A stretch of 64,000 nucleotides of DNA from Leclercia sp. LSNIH1 (GTDB taxonomy: Bacteria; Pseudomonadota; Gammaproteobacteria; Enterobacterales; Enterobacteriaceae): positions 124,001 to 188,000 of the forward strand of contig NZ_CP026171.1 in NCBI RefSeq assembly GCF_002902985.1. The letters are read 5' to 3'. Positions 54,317-63,594 of this stretch are shown here, one piece after another (positions within the stretch are counted from its first letter, which is position 1; each line of letters opens with the position of its first letter). The position numbers were made by a program, and so were the translations under genes. The notes below the pieces were generated by a model. The model was not told the origin of the DNA and ran no database searches. It saw nothing but the letters and a program-made list of their open reading frames with translations.

Positions 54317-54829
54317 ATGGCTAAAGTCGATCAAACTAAAGCTAACATGTTGTTGAGCGCTACAAAAACGATGTCACTTGGTGCGAATAAAAACTCAATA
54401 AGAATTCTTTATGGAAGCCATGTTGCAGAAAATATTGATTTCAGATCGGAACCTCAACAAAACGTTAAAAAAGGTATTCGAGGGTGGAGTCGTCGTTCGG
54501 ATAACCGCAGAGCATTTTCTGCGGTTATTGATGTCGCGGTAAATTACTTCGGTTTTGATCCTATTCATCCGGAATCCAGCTTCCGCAATATTGACTTCAA
54601 CCGAATCATGAGCGTGCTGCATAACCTTGGGTATTTCGTCTGCGCCCCTGAGGTCAATAAAATCATTGAGATCCTCACGTCAATGAAAGAAATAGAGGAA
54701 CTCGAAACTTGTGCGAAATGCAAGCGGCCTTACATTGTCCCGTATACCAATGATACTCATTGCCCTCGGTGCAGATTGTCGTCAACGGTCTCTGCAATAG
54801 CGAGATATTCTCAGGAGGAGTTAGATTAG
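54317..54829 (+). CDS. trhY: FlhC-like transfer activator with zinc site (TrhY-like)
   Basis: 170 aa, 5 bp after the previous gene. N-terminal helices (MLLSATKTMSLGANKNSIRIL) precede an HTH-like area; the C-terminus has CAKCKRPYIVPYTNDTHCPRC, a CxxC...CxxC zinc site placed like that of FlhC/SetC/AcaC. Pairing with an FlhD-like partner supports a heteromeric master activator that binds DNA. The repeats upstream are candidate targets. Confidence 0.65.
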   Translation: MAKVDQTKANMLLSATKTMSLGANKNSIRILYGSHVAENIDFRSEPQQNVKKGIRGWSRRSDNRRAFSAVIDVAVNYFGFDPIHPESSFRNIDFNRIMSVLHNLGYFVCAPEVNKIIEILTSMKEIEELETCAKCKRPYIVPYTNDTHCPRCRLSSTVSAIARYSQEELD

Positions 54830-55444
54830 CTATTACTTTATGTGAGTGGTTTTAAGCTGAGACCAAAAATCTAAAGACTGCGTCGTCTTTATCTATTAAA
54901 TCTTTGGCTTGCATACCGTTACACATGGTTCCTCATGTTGCTGTTTATTTTCAGACGGCTTCCGTTCTGACGTATCTAAAACATACTGTGTTAAATATTA
55001 CTACCATCCGTATTTTTTTGTCTGCTCTATCCTTCCAACGTTCATTTTCTGTAAGTATAACTAACATGAATTGCCATTCTTTGATTCATTACGGTCTTTG
55101 AAAAGTCCAGATTTTATGATGCGCCTGCCAATTTCGTTTCTTATAGGTATTCAATTAAGTATAAATTCCCTTATGCGTTAACCAGCAAAGTACGGGGATC
55201 GTTCATAATCTGGATAGTGTTGTCTGAATGACAACGCGAATTTGCATTACTGTACCGTCATATAATTAATCCATTTCTCTCTTACAGACCATGTCTTTAC
55301 CGGGACACTGTGTTGAACTGTCGTTTTTGGGGCTTTGTCGGCGTCACATTTCTGGTTTTTTAACGCATGAAATCTACTCCGTTATCGAACTCCCGGTGAT
55401 TTTTTTTATGCCATCATACCTCTATTCCATGAGGAGATCGGTGA
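54830..55444. other. Intergenic stretch before trhF
   Basis: 615 AT-rich bases. Short frames (54904-55101, 55291-55521) lack ribosome sites and are not called. Possible promoter for the trhF operon, but no element is clear enough to place. gaggagatcggtga precedes the trhF ATG. Confidence 0.5.
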
Positions 55445-56491
55445 ATGACTCGATTAACGTTACTGCCTTCAAAGATGTTAGTGTTGATGTCTTTGTTTAT
55501 AACTGGCGTCCATGCAAATGAAGACCAGACCCTTATCAAAGACACCCCATTTGTGTCAGGACAAGCCTTTAAGAAAGGTTTTTTCTGGTATGACGACCCA
55601 GCCCGGAAAACTGAGGAAGAAATTAATGAGACTACGCCTCCTGTTGCATCTTCGTCCCAGCCAGTACAAGAAGAAAAGATTGATCTTAATTCAAAGTGGC
55701 TAAAGGACAATATGCCCCGGCTTTTGACTCAGGCAATGGATAATCCGACCCCTGAAAACTTATCGAGGTTTTATACAGCGCAACGTTTAATGTTGGATAT
55801 CGGTACGCGATTTTCGGATAAGTCGAAAGATTATTTTCTTAAAAATCCAATGATGTCTGAAAAACGAAGACAGCCGGTTGAGAAGGTTGCCTTGGATGCA
55901 CATCGTACGGTTGTGGAAAAAAACCAGCAGACGGTAATGAAAGATATTTTCACAAGATCCGGGCTCTTTTTCTTTTTCCAGAGTACCTGTGAGTTCTGCC
56001 ACGAAGAAAGTCAAATCCTCCAGTTTATGCAGAATTACTATTCGGTCGACATTCTCCCTGTCAGCATGGATGGCAGACCATTACAAAATGGGTTGTTCCA
56101 GGATTTCTCTGTCCCTAATGCGCAGATTATTGATCAATTCAAAATCCGCGAAGTGCCAACTATTTTCCTTGTGTCGAAAGACGGGTCATCAGCGCAACGA
56201 ATTAGCGAAGGTATGATCACTGCTGAGGCGCTCAAGAATACTATTATTCTGGCTGCAAAGGGCATGAACCTGATTGATGATGCCTCATTCCAATCCACGT
56301 TAGATATTAAGCGCCAATATACCATTGGTGAGGATGGCGTAATTACAGTGAATAAATCAGAAATGGAATCTGACCCGTTCTTATTGCAACGAATAATGGA
56401 CCAGAAGTTGGAAGGGTACGATATGCCTACAGCGGACCCTGTGAACTACTTGAATGTTGGTGGCAGTTTAGGAGGCCCATATGCGCGCTAA
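55445..56491 (+). CDS. trhF: TraF-like mating-pair protein with thioredoxin fold
   Basis: 348 aa behind GAGGAG. Signal peptide (MLVLMSLFITGVHA, cut near residue 25) then a soluble periplasmic region. The C-terminal half is thioredoxin-like with FQSTCEFCHEES (CxxC) and a cis-Pro segment REVPTIFLVS. F-plasmid TraF lost its CxxC but this one keeps it, so it may be an active oxidoreductase for disulfides in pilus proteins. Its end overlaps trhH by 11 bp. Confidence 0.88.
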   Translation: MTRLTLLPSKMLVLMSLFITGVHANEDQTLIKDTPFVSGQAFKKGFFWYDDPARKTEEEINETTPPVASSSQPVQEEKIDLNSKWLKDNMPRLLTQAMDNPTPENLSRFYTAQRLMLDIGTRFSDKSKDYFLKNPMMSEKRRQPVEKVALDAHRTVVEKNQQTVMKDIFTRSGLFFFFQSTCEFCHEESQILQFMQNYYSVDILPVSMDGRPLQNGLFQDFSVPNAQIIDQFKIREVPTIFLVSKDGSSAQRISEGMITAEALKNTIILAAKGMNLIDDASFQSTLDIKRQYTIGEDGVITVNKSEMESDPFLLQRIMDQKLEGYDMPTADPVNYLNVGGSLGGPYAR

Positions 56492-57896
56492 CCTCCATGT
56501 TTGTGCAAAAAAGTTACTTTTGTCGTTAGCCGTTTGCACGGCGATGATTGCACCAAATGCCGGTGCCGATAACGCCATGCGTAATATTTTTAATGGAATG
56601 ATGACGACAACCAGCCCGGCCAGTTTTGAAACGGCCACCCGTACCGGTGTGGTTGGCGGCTCTTTTTCCTACCGCACAACAAACGTGAATACCAATTTAG
56701 TTTCAATGTCTTTCCCCAAAGCTTCCGTCGGCTGTAACGGCATCGATGTTTTCCTCGGTTCATTCAGTATGATTAACGGAGATCAGTTGGTGCAGGTTGC
56801 TCGCGGTATCGCGCAGGGGGCCGCGATTTATGCATTTAATGTCGCGGTATCGGCAATCTGTGCTGACTGTGCTGCGACTATTAATGATATCCAGAACAAA
56901 TTGCAGGCGTTGAACAAATTTGCCAAAGATTCCTGCAACGCTACTTACTCGTTTCTTTCTGAAAATGTTGGACCACCCAGCCAGTATGCGAATGCGGTCA
57001 GTTCCGGCCCAGCTTCAATGCTTGGTACTCTTAATGGATTGTTGCCTGATTTCGGTTCATCAATGACCAAGTCGCCAGAAACTGTGACCTCCCAGGTAAA
57101 AGCAAAAGACCCTGAAGAGTTTGCTGAAAAATTCAGTGGAAACCTTTTCTATATGTCATTTATGGACATCGATAAAGGTTCTATGAATATCGGTGGCGTG
57201 ACTGAATTATCTGGCTACAAACTCGCAGAGCAGCTGATGTCGCTTGTCGGCACTGTGATTATCAACTGGGATGCTAAAGGTGAAAAAGCGGGGATGGAAG
57301 TTCGTCCATCGACGATGACGGTATCGGATTTCATCATGGGTCCTCCGGCTGGTGGCTCCATAAAAATGCTCAAATGTTCGCCTGTACCCGATCCTGCTTC
57401 AGCGAGAAAGTCGCAATGCCTGGTTATGTCTGAAGTGATGGATGGTGGTTTCAAAGGACTGAAGGATACGATTTCAGACCTCCTAATTCAGGTTCAAACA
57501 AAGGCAATCAGCGATGTCAGGATCTCTGATGATGAATTACGCATTATTTCTTATATCGGCATCCCAACAATTCTTGATTCTCTTCAGACTTTTGATGTCC
57601 CTGAAGGCTATGCCTATATCCAGGATATCAGTGCAATAGCGGCCACCAGCCTTGTCATTAACATGCTTCGGCAAGTTGAAGCAAAGATCAGCGCTATGAA
57701 TATCCCCAGTGAATCACTTTCCGGACGGCGGCAGGACCTGACTCGGTTATCTGAAAACCTTAGCAATCAGGTAAAAGCAGCTTACGAGCTCACCCGTAGC
57801 CAGGTAGGTAACAGCTCTGATGTCATTTCAGCATGGGATGATCGCCGATTAAAGAGTAAGGCGTTCATGGAAAGTCTTCGTGGCACAGGTAACTGA
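56481..57896 (+). CDS. trhH: TraH-like pilus-assembly protein
   Basis: 471 aa. Signal peptide (KKLLLSLAVCTAMIAPNAGA), then the TraH pattern VSMSFPKASVGCNGIDVFLGSFSMI near the N-terminus, Cys-bearing AVSAICADCAATINDIQNKL, and coiled-coil-like C-terminus. TraH is a periplasmic/outer-membrane F-type mating-pair protein needed for pilus assembly. An exact dispersed palindrome (56509-56521) falls on codons 10-14. Confidence 0.93.
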   Translation: MRANLHVCAKKLLLSLAVCTAMIAPNAGADNAMRNIFNGMMTTTSPASFETATRTGVVGGSFSYRTTNVNTNLVSMSFPKASVGCNGIDVFLGSFSMINGDQLVQVARGIAQGAAIYAFNVAVSAICADCAATINDIQNKLQALNKFAKDSCNATYSFLSENVGPPSQYANAVSSGPASMLGTLNGLLPDFGSSMTKSPETVTSQVKAKDPEEFAEKFSGNLFYMSFMDIDKGSMNIGGVTELSGYKLAEQLMSLVGTVIINWDAKGEKAGMEVRPSTMTVSDFIMGPPAGGSIKMLKCSPVPDPASARKSQCLVMSEVMDGGFKGLKDTISDLLIQVQTKAISDVRISDDELRIISYIGIPTILDSLQTFDVPEGYAYIQDISAIAATSLVINMLRQVEAKISAMNIPSESLSGRRQDLTRLSENLSNQVKAAYELTRSQVGNSSDVISAWDDRRLKSKAFMESLRGTGN

Positions 57897-57904
57897 GGTC
57901 TGAT

Positions 57905-60900
57905 ATGGATTACAACATCTATACAGTAGGTGATATCGAGTTCGTGTGGTCCGCCCTTAACGGGATTGCCCTGATTTTCTCACAATATACCGGTGTAAAA
58001 GCATTTCTCACCACGGCAGCGGTGCTGGCTGGAGCCAGCCTGTTTTATAAAACATGGCTTTGGCTGTTGAACCCGACAAAAGCAGAGGTGCCGATATTTT
58101 CATGGATTCTTGGGCTGATTCTTTTTTCGATGGCAATAGTACGCGTGGATGTGACTATTGAATCGGTTAAGTCTGGTGAAGTGAGAAATGTCGATGGTAT
58201 TCCTGTTTTTATCGCGGCGATGGGAACTGTAACCACTAACCTTAGCCAGGGCCTACTCAAAGACTATAAAACGGCGTTTGATCCGCTGGCGCCGATCGAC
58301 TTTGCCGCAACCACGCTTGATGATGACATTACTCTTGGCCCGATGATTCGCTTCGTTAAATTCTTACAATGGGGCGGGGACAGCCAGGGGTATTGTTCAG
58401 CGTTCCCCGAACCAGTTAGCGGATTAGGTGCGATGAACGTGTGTGCGACAGTGCAATCACTGGCCTATAACTGCCTCAAGGGAACACAAAACTCAAGCGC
58501 GAAAATCGCTGGGAAAGAAACCATTTTTAACGATATTTTCTCTTCAAATGTCGCGGAAAGCATGGAACGCATTAATCAGGCGATGAAAGGTTCGCTGAAG
58601 AACGCATCTGCTAACATCGTGGGTGTGAATAGTTCAAAGTCAGCGACTTGTGAAGAGGTCTGGTCGACCGTTAAACAGGTAACGAGCACCCCGGAGGCTC
58701 GACAGACGATTGCTTTGATTGGGCAAACAAACGGTATTCTTACCCCAGAAGAGGCGGGCGGTGCCGCATCCGGATCGAGCTTCACGGATGTAATGGCGTC
58801 GGCGAACGGCATGTATGGCAAGGCGATTGGCGCTTATGACGCGACGCTTTCTTTGTTCATCATGAATGAGCTACGTAATGGTGCCAGTAAATACAAAACC
58901 CCACTTGGTCTGGCCTCGGATATGCAACTGTTTGAGGCATCATTAAAACGTACGAATACCATGGCATCTCAGGGGCAGCTCTGGCTGCAATTATCTGGTG
59001 CGGCAATTGCGTTTCTTGAAATGTTTGCGTACATGGTTGCTCCGTTTGCATTGCTCATGCTGCTTGCACTCGGCGGAAACGGTGTTGCCGCAGCGGCAAA
59101 ATATCTTCAGTTGATTCTCTTCGTTAATATGTGGCCGATTACTGCGGTGATGGTCAATGCCTACGTGAAGAAGGTGGCAACAGCGGATCTTGATACATGG
59201 AGCACACTGAATAGTCAGAGTAACGCGGTGACTTGGATGGGCTTACCAGGGCTTGCCGAAACATATAGTTCTTACTTATCAGTTGCATCAGCGCTCTATG
59301 CTCTTATCCCAGTCCTGACGCTGTTCCTGATGACGCAATCCATTCATCCAATGATGAATGCGATGAAAGGAGTTACGCCACCCGCACCTGTGGACTCCAG
59401 CCACCTCACGCCGAAAGTGTGGGATGCGCCAAATAGCGGAAAATCATCATTTGGGGATGTTAATCGTACAGCACTGACAAGCACCGGGCAGGGGTTCAGC
59501 GGTGGCGGGGCCATGGACTCCAGTAACTTCCGACTCGGTACGTGGAATGCAGGTTCAAGTATCGCGTCAAGCCAGGGACAAGGGGCGGCAATGACCTCAT
59601 CAGTCATGAGTGCAGCAAGTAATTCATTCCAGCAGGCCTACAATCAGATGAGTGAAGTTGGTCGTTCGGGGCAATCGGGCCAGCAATTTTCCTCGAATCT
59701 GCAAAACTTGAAATCATATACAGACCAGGCCGGTGCAAACGTCGCTAATAGCGTAGGGGCGAAGCACGGAATTAATTCGCAGCAATTAGCTGGTGTGGTG
59801 TCAAACCTTCTCCTCAATGGAAGTTTGGGACTTGGTGGCGAGGAAAAACTTGGAAAAGGGGGGGCTGGGGGCATAGGTCAGAAAGTGATGGATTCACTAG
59901 GTCTGAAAGCATCGGGTACCGTTGGTTCAGGGATCTCAAAATCGAATTCAGGCAGTGATAGCCTCTTAACTGATTTGAATAAAGCTATTACGACTCAATT
60001 GTCAGAAAACTCAGGACTTTCTGAACAAATGAGTAAAGCGGCTTCTCAGGTAAACAGTGATCAGTTTGCACAGACCAATGCATTCAAAGAAGCTGCATCA
60101 AAAATGAACCAGGCAACACAGACAATGGCCGAAAATCTGTCGACGTCACTTTCAACGAACGCCAGCGCTAATACCGGCATGACACTCGACTCAAGACAGT
60201 CTGTCAACCTAGACAGATTCTCCGATTCTATTCGTAATAAAAACTTCAGCGATGATGATGTGCGTAATTTTGCACGGAAAAATGGTCTTGATGAGAATGC
60301 GTTTATGGATAAATTCAATTCTTACAATGACACATTTAAGGCCAGCACTCAGTTGGGATCACAACTCCAGCGAACTGATGCGCTGGTGGCAACGACACGC
60401 GACTTTAGTGAGCAAAAAATTGCGATTGATACTGCCAGGGGTGAAACGGCTGAGAGCAATAAGCAGGATCTGCGTGAGACCTCCAGCCTGCTTAAAGGGC
60501 TGGTTGCTGACTTCGGCGGTAACGCTCAACAGATGCTGCCAATTACCAATCAACTTGACCGAATCACTGGTGATGCATCGGGTATTAATACCATTGCACA
60601 GGCGCAGGAGCGCACACCAGACCATGTAGATACCTCCGGCGTAATGAGTGCCGATCGTGTTGCTGACGTAGGGCAAGGTCTGGATGCTCAGGCGAAAGCT
60701 GGATTGGCACAGAACCAGCAGAATGCTAATCAACATATTGGCGGACAAACCGAATCAGGTGTTACGCCGTACAATGTGGGCTCGGTCAGTAAAGAAGATA
60801 TTCAGGGCATTCATAAAGGTAATGTAGCTAACTCCTATAGCGAAGAAAACCAAAGTGTTCTCTCGTCGTTGGATAAGAATACCCCTGTAGTGACTAATGA

Positions 60901-61894
60901 GACCGTGGGAAGAATTCAGGGGGCTGGGCAGGACGTTAAGAACGCCAACCAAACTTTCGACCAGCTTCAAACTGGTATAGGCGGCAAGCATGCTACTTCA
61001 GGCATGGGTAATACCAGCGAAAAACTGAATTCTATGTACGGAGATAGCCAGATACGCGGGATATCAAACAACCTCCCGAATTATTTTGACAGGGTTGCAA
61101 ATGACCCAACCAAAAAGCCGGATGACAAACGGGCGGAGCTGGCCGCACAAGCCGTGTTTACCTATGGGGCCAGTACAATGGCAACCGGCGCTGAGAAAGA
61201 ACAACTGAAAGCGGATACTCAAAGCCTCCTCACCGAGCTGGGTCACTACAACGTTAGCTGGGGGATGAATGATCTCCAGAGTATCCATGAAGGTTTCAAC
61301 ATGCACAACAAGGCTTCAGGCTCTCTTGATTCAGCAATAAGGGCGAATCTTGGTGAAGGCGGCTCTGGCGGCGGGATCGTTGGCCAACGAACCCAAACCA
61401 CGATTGATACCCTTGCTGGTAATAAAATTGAGTCCAATACAGAACGTAGTGTGATTGGCAGTACGCTTTTATCGGGCCAGGAGAGTGTTGCCAGAGGGCT
61501 TGACGTTATCGGAGCAAAACCCGTAAACGACATGCTCTCAGGTATTGGGGTCCTGACTACGCCCGCATCTTTGGCAAACGATGCAACGAATCCGGTAAAT
61601 ATGCCGAGTTCGTTATTGGGCAAGGTTGGCAACCACCTGCAAATGTCAGATGGTCTGAGCGCGGTGACCAGCCGTTATAAGGATATGGGAAGTGATGGGA
61701 TCAAGACGTATGAGAGTGCATCACAAAACTCAGAGCGTGCGATTCGTCAGCAACTGACCGATGATCCACGCTTCGGGTCGGATAAAGCAGATGCGTTCGT
61801 TAACTTTATGAAGTCAGACCTTAACAATACAAACGAACCGTATCAGTCGAGAATAGAGAGAGCTGAAAACTGGCTGAATGATAATAAGAAGTAG
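57905..61894 (+). CDS. trhG: TraG-like mating-pair stabilisation protein
   Basis: 1329 aa. The N-terminal third has at least five membrane segments (FLTTAAVLAGASLFY, FSWILGLILFSMAIV, FLEMFAYMVAPFALLMLLAL, LQLILFVNMWPITAVMVNAY, SALYALIPVLTLFLM), as in TraG_N. The remaining ~850 residues are polar, Gln/Ser/Asn-rich, repeat-like and probably periplasmic. F TraG acts in pilus assembly, mating-pair stabilisation and entry exclusion through its C-terminal part. Behind GAGGTCTGAT, 9 bp after trhH. Followed by a strong terminator. Confidence 0.92.
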   Translation: MDYNIYTVGDIEFVWSALNGIALIFSQYTGVKAFLTTAAVLAGASLFYKTWLWLLNPTKAEVPIFSWILGLILFSMAIVRVDVTIESVKSGEVRNVDGIPVFIAAMGTVTTNLSQGLLKDYKTAFDPLAPIDFAATTLDDDITLGPMIRFVKFLQWGGDSQGYCSAFPEPVSGLGAMNVCATVQSLAYNCLKGTQNSSAKIAGKETIFNDIFSSNVAESMERINQAMKGSLKNASANIVGVNSSKSATCEEVWSTVKQVTSTPEARQTIALIGQTNGILTPEEAGGAASGSSFTDVMASANGMYGKAIGAYDATLSLFIMNELRNGASKYKTPLGLASDMQLFEASLKRTNTMASQGQLWLQLSGAAIAFLEMFAYMVAPFALLMLLALGGNGVAAAAKYLQLILFVNMWPITAVMVNAYVKKVATADLDTWSTLNSQSNAVTWMGLPGLAETYSSYLSVASALYALIPVLTLFLMTQSIHPMMNAMKGVTPPAPVDSSHLTPKVWDAPNSGKSSFGDVNRTALTSTGQGFSGGGAMDSSNFRLGTWNAGSSIASSQGQGAAMTSSVMSAASNSFQQAYNQMSEVGRSGQSGQQFSSNLQNLKSYTDQAGANVANSVGAKHGINSQQLAGVVSNLLLNGSLGLGGEEKLGKGGAGGIGQKVMDSLGLKASGTVGSGISKSNSGSDSLLTDLNKAITTQLSENSGLSEQMSKAASQVNSDQFAQTNAFKEAASKMNQATQTMAENLSTSLSTNASANTGMTLDSRQSVNLDRFSDSIRNKNFSDDDVRNFARKNGLDENAFMDKFNSYNDTFKASTQLGSQLQRTDALVATTRDFSEQKIAIDTARGETAESNKQDLRETSSLLKGLVADFGGNAQQMLPITNQLDRITGDASGINTIAQAQERTPDHVDTSGVMSADRVADVGQGLDAQAKAGLAQNQQNANQHIGGQTESGVTPYNVGSVSKEDIQGIHKGNVANSYSEENQSVLSSLDKNTPVVTNETVGRIQGAGQDVKNANQTFDQLQTGIGGKHATSGMGNTSEKLNSMYGDSQIRGISNNLPNYFDRVANDPTKKPDDKRAELAAQAVFTYGASTMATGAEKEQLKADTQSLLTELGHYNVSWGMNDLQSIHEGFNMHNKASGSLDSAIRANLGEGGSGGGIVGQRTQTTIDTLAGNKIESNTERSVIGSTLLSGQESVARGLDVIGAKPVNDMLSGIGVLTTPASLANDATNPVNMPSSLLGKVGNHLQMSDGLSAVTSRYKDMGSDGIKTYESASQNSERAIRQQLTDDPRFGSDKADAFVNFMKSDLNNTNEPYQSRIERAENWLNDNKK

Positions 61895-61913
61895 GAGTGA
61901 ATACTGACTGATA

Positions 61914-61946
61914 AAAGCCGTGCTCTTTTTGGGCACGGCTTTTTTA
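61914..61946 (+). terminator. Terminator after trhG
   Basis: aagccgtgc / gcacggctt stem (9 bp) then T-run. Confidence 0.88.
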
Positions 61947-62174
61947 TGCCTGCATCCGGGGAAAATAACTATTCACGGCAGTGCTATTCAAGGTAAACCA
62001 CGAATCTGAGAAAAGTACACCGGCTAACTGAGCATTGGATAAGGTTTGTTCAGTTTTAAAACAATGGTCAAACAGGATACTATCTTAATCACGATTCAAA
62101 TTCTCTTTCCAAATCCAGTTCACTCGCCACCCTAAGAAACGTGAATGCTTACTGGCCTAAATTAAAGTTGAGGA

Positions 62175-62265
62175 AAAAGTTACTTTTCTGATCGACTGAT
62201 GCAGTGTTTTTGGTAGATGGCGAATCATGGTTTTTTTTAACGGAGTGTGTGGAAAAGTTACTTTT
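62175..62265. promoter_or_regulatory. Two exact dispersed palindromes
   Basis: 62175-62187 and 62253-62265, 78 bp apart, in the gap between trhG and the HAD gene. The second touches the HAD gene's stop codon (62266). The stretch 61947-62174 shows nothing else. Confidence 0.65.
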
Positions 62266-62832
62266 TTAATAAAAACGGGCCATCAGTAGGTTATATCTGG
62301 CTATCAGATCCGTTATGTCCTTTTCTTTAACCCCCGTGTAATAATCCGTACGGATCAGGTGCGGATATTCTGGCGGAAACAGGGTCGTATCGTCATCAAG
62401 GCAGATAAAGGCTTTTACCTGGTGCCTGGCCACGAATTCTTCACATTCAGCTGCACGTACCCCTATTCCCCCCGAGGGTAGACACAGGGATGGGGTTGCG
62501 CCAATTACCCGGTCTCTGTACGGCGAGCGGAAAAGTGACTTTAGGTAGGTAATACTCCCGCATTCTCTCCATGAGCTTGATATAACGATGAACATTGAAG
62601 GACTTGCATCAAGTAACTTCTCAATCAAATACATCCGTTCGAAAGATTCATTCTGACATTTGTGGATTACACCATCAAAATCCAGGAAAAGAACAATATG
62701 GATTAATGGCAGAGGTCCCCATAAGCCAGCTGTTGATTCATCCTGAGGCAAGATCCCGTCCAAGTCTTTATTTCTAAGCTTCTGTGGAGAACAGCGTATC
62801 TTGCACAGGAATTCGTATATTGATTGGAGCAT
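62266..62832 (-). CDS. HAD-fold protein (Swiss-Army-Knife RNA-repair type)
   Basis: 188 aa. HIVLFLDFDGVIHK (DxDGV nucleophile motif) and VISSSWRECGS, then ICLDDDTTLFPPEYPHLIRTDYYTGV fit the HAD_SAK-type phosphatase/hydrolase pattern found fused to RNA-repair domains. Here it stands alone. The role in a transfer region is unknown. Start 62832 behind AGAGGTTAGGT. A palindrome variant (62531-62543) lies inside. Confidence 0.75.
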   Translation of the reverse strand: MLQSIYEFLCKIRCSPQKLRNKDLDGILPQDESTAGLWGPLPLIHIVLFLDFDGVIHKCQNESFERMYLIEKLLDASPSMFIVISSSWRECGSITYLKSLFRSPYRDRVIGATPSLCLPSGGIGVRAAECEEFVARHQVKAFICLDDDTTLFPPEYPHLIRTDYYTGVKEKDITDLIARYNLLMARFY

Positions 62833-62931
62833 ACCTAACCTCTTTCACGGGACAGTTTCACTCGCTCAGTGATGAATTGTTCACAGCCACGTAAAACAAC
62901 TAAACAATAAATTGGAGAGTAGGGGGGTAAT

Positions 62932-63489
62932 TTACTCCGGAACATTTTTTACAATATGTCCGTTGTACTGGGTCTTTGGTTGCGTCCACTGATATAACTC
63001 GTCCATGCCATTCCGGCCCTGAATCCGGCGATTGTATTTGACCATGAAGTTAAAGATATACCTCGCCCGGACCTTAGGGGTTTTGCTGTTGTAATCGGCA
63101 ATCCCTTCAAATACATTACCATTTCGGTCTACAATTTTCCGGTAAAGCCACCAGGTACCTACCCAGAAACTGGCACAGGCGTCATAGGCCAATACCCGCC
63201 AGGTAACAGACGGAAAGTGGCCACGTATTTCCGGCAGATTGGACGAATTGATCTGCATAGGTCCAATATCATAAGTGCCATTTTTATTCCGGCTGAACGT
63301 TCCCACTTTTCCGCCTTCATTATCAAAAAGCGTAAAGACCAATTCTGCATCAATCCCGAAAAAGCGGGAGGCATCGGTAATGCACTGTGTGTAGACTTCA
63401 ACAGGAACGGGAATAGGTTTCACATCATCTGCTGGTGGTATAAACACGAGATAATCTCCACTGGAATTACATACTGGATATTCTCCCAC
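62932..63489 (-). CDS. Lytic transglycosylase (SLT domain)
   Basis: 185 aa from GTG 63489. FGIDAELVFTLFDNEGGKVGTFSRN with catalytic Glu (DNEGG), then YDIGPMQINSSNLPEI and IADYNSK: the VirB1/orf169-type SLT fold that opens peptidoglycan for the transfer apparatus. Oddly, no signal peptide is visible and no upstream in-frame start exists, so either the N-terminus is damaged or export uses another route. Confidence 0.85.
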   Translation of the reverse strand: MGEYPVCNSSGDYLVFIPPADDVKPIPVPVEVYTQCITDASRFFGIDAELVFTLFDNEGGKVGTFSRNKNGTYDIGPMQINSSNLPEIRGHFPSVTWRVLAYDACASFWVGTWWLYRKIVDRNGNVFEGIADYNSKTPKVRARYIFNFMVKYNRRIQGRNGMDELYQWTQPKTQYNGHIVKNVPE

Positions 63490-63594
63490 ATCGCGGGCTA
63501 AAAATTTTTACTATAGGGAGGGAATTTTGTCCCTTAAGCGAATTTGGAGGATTTTTTCGCATGATAGTATTAATGCTCCATTAAAGGAGCTGAA

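Noticed and set aside
54904..55101. 65-aa frame in the trhR/Y-trhF gap
   Set aside because: AT-rich, no ribosome site, low-complexity composition.
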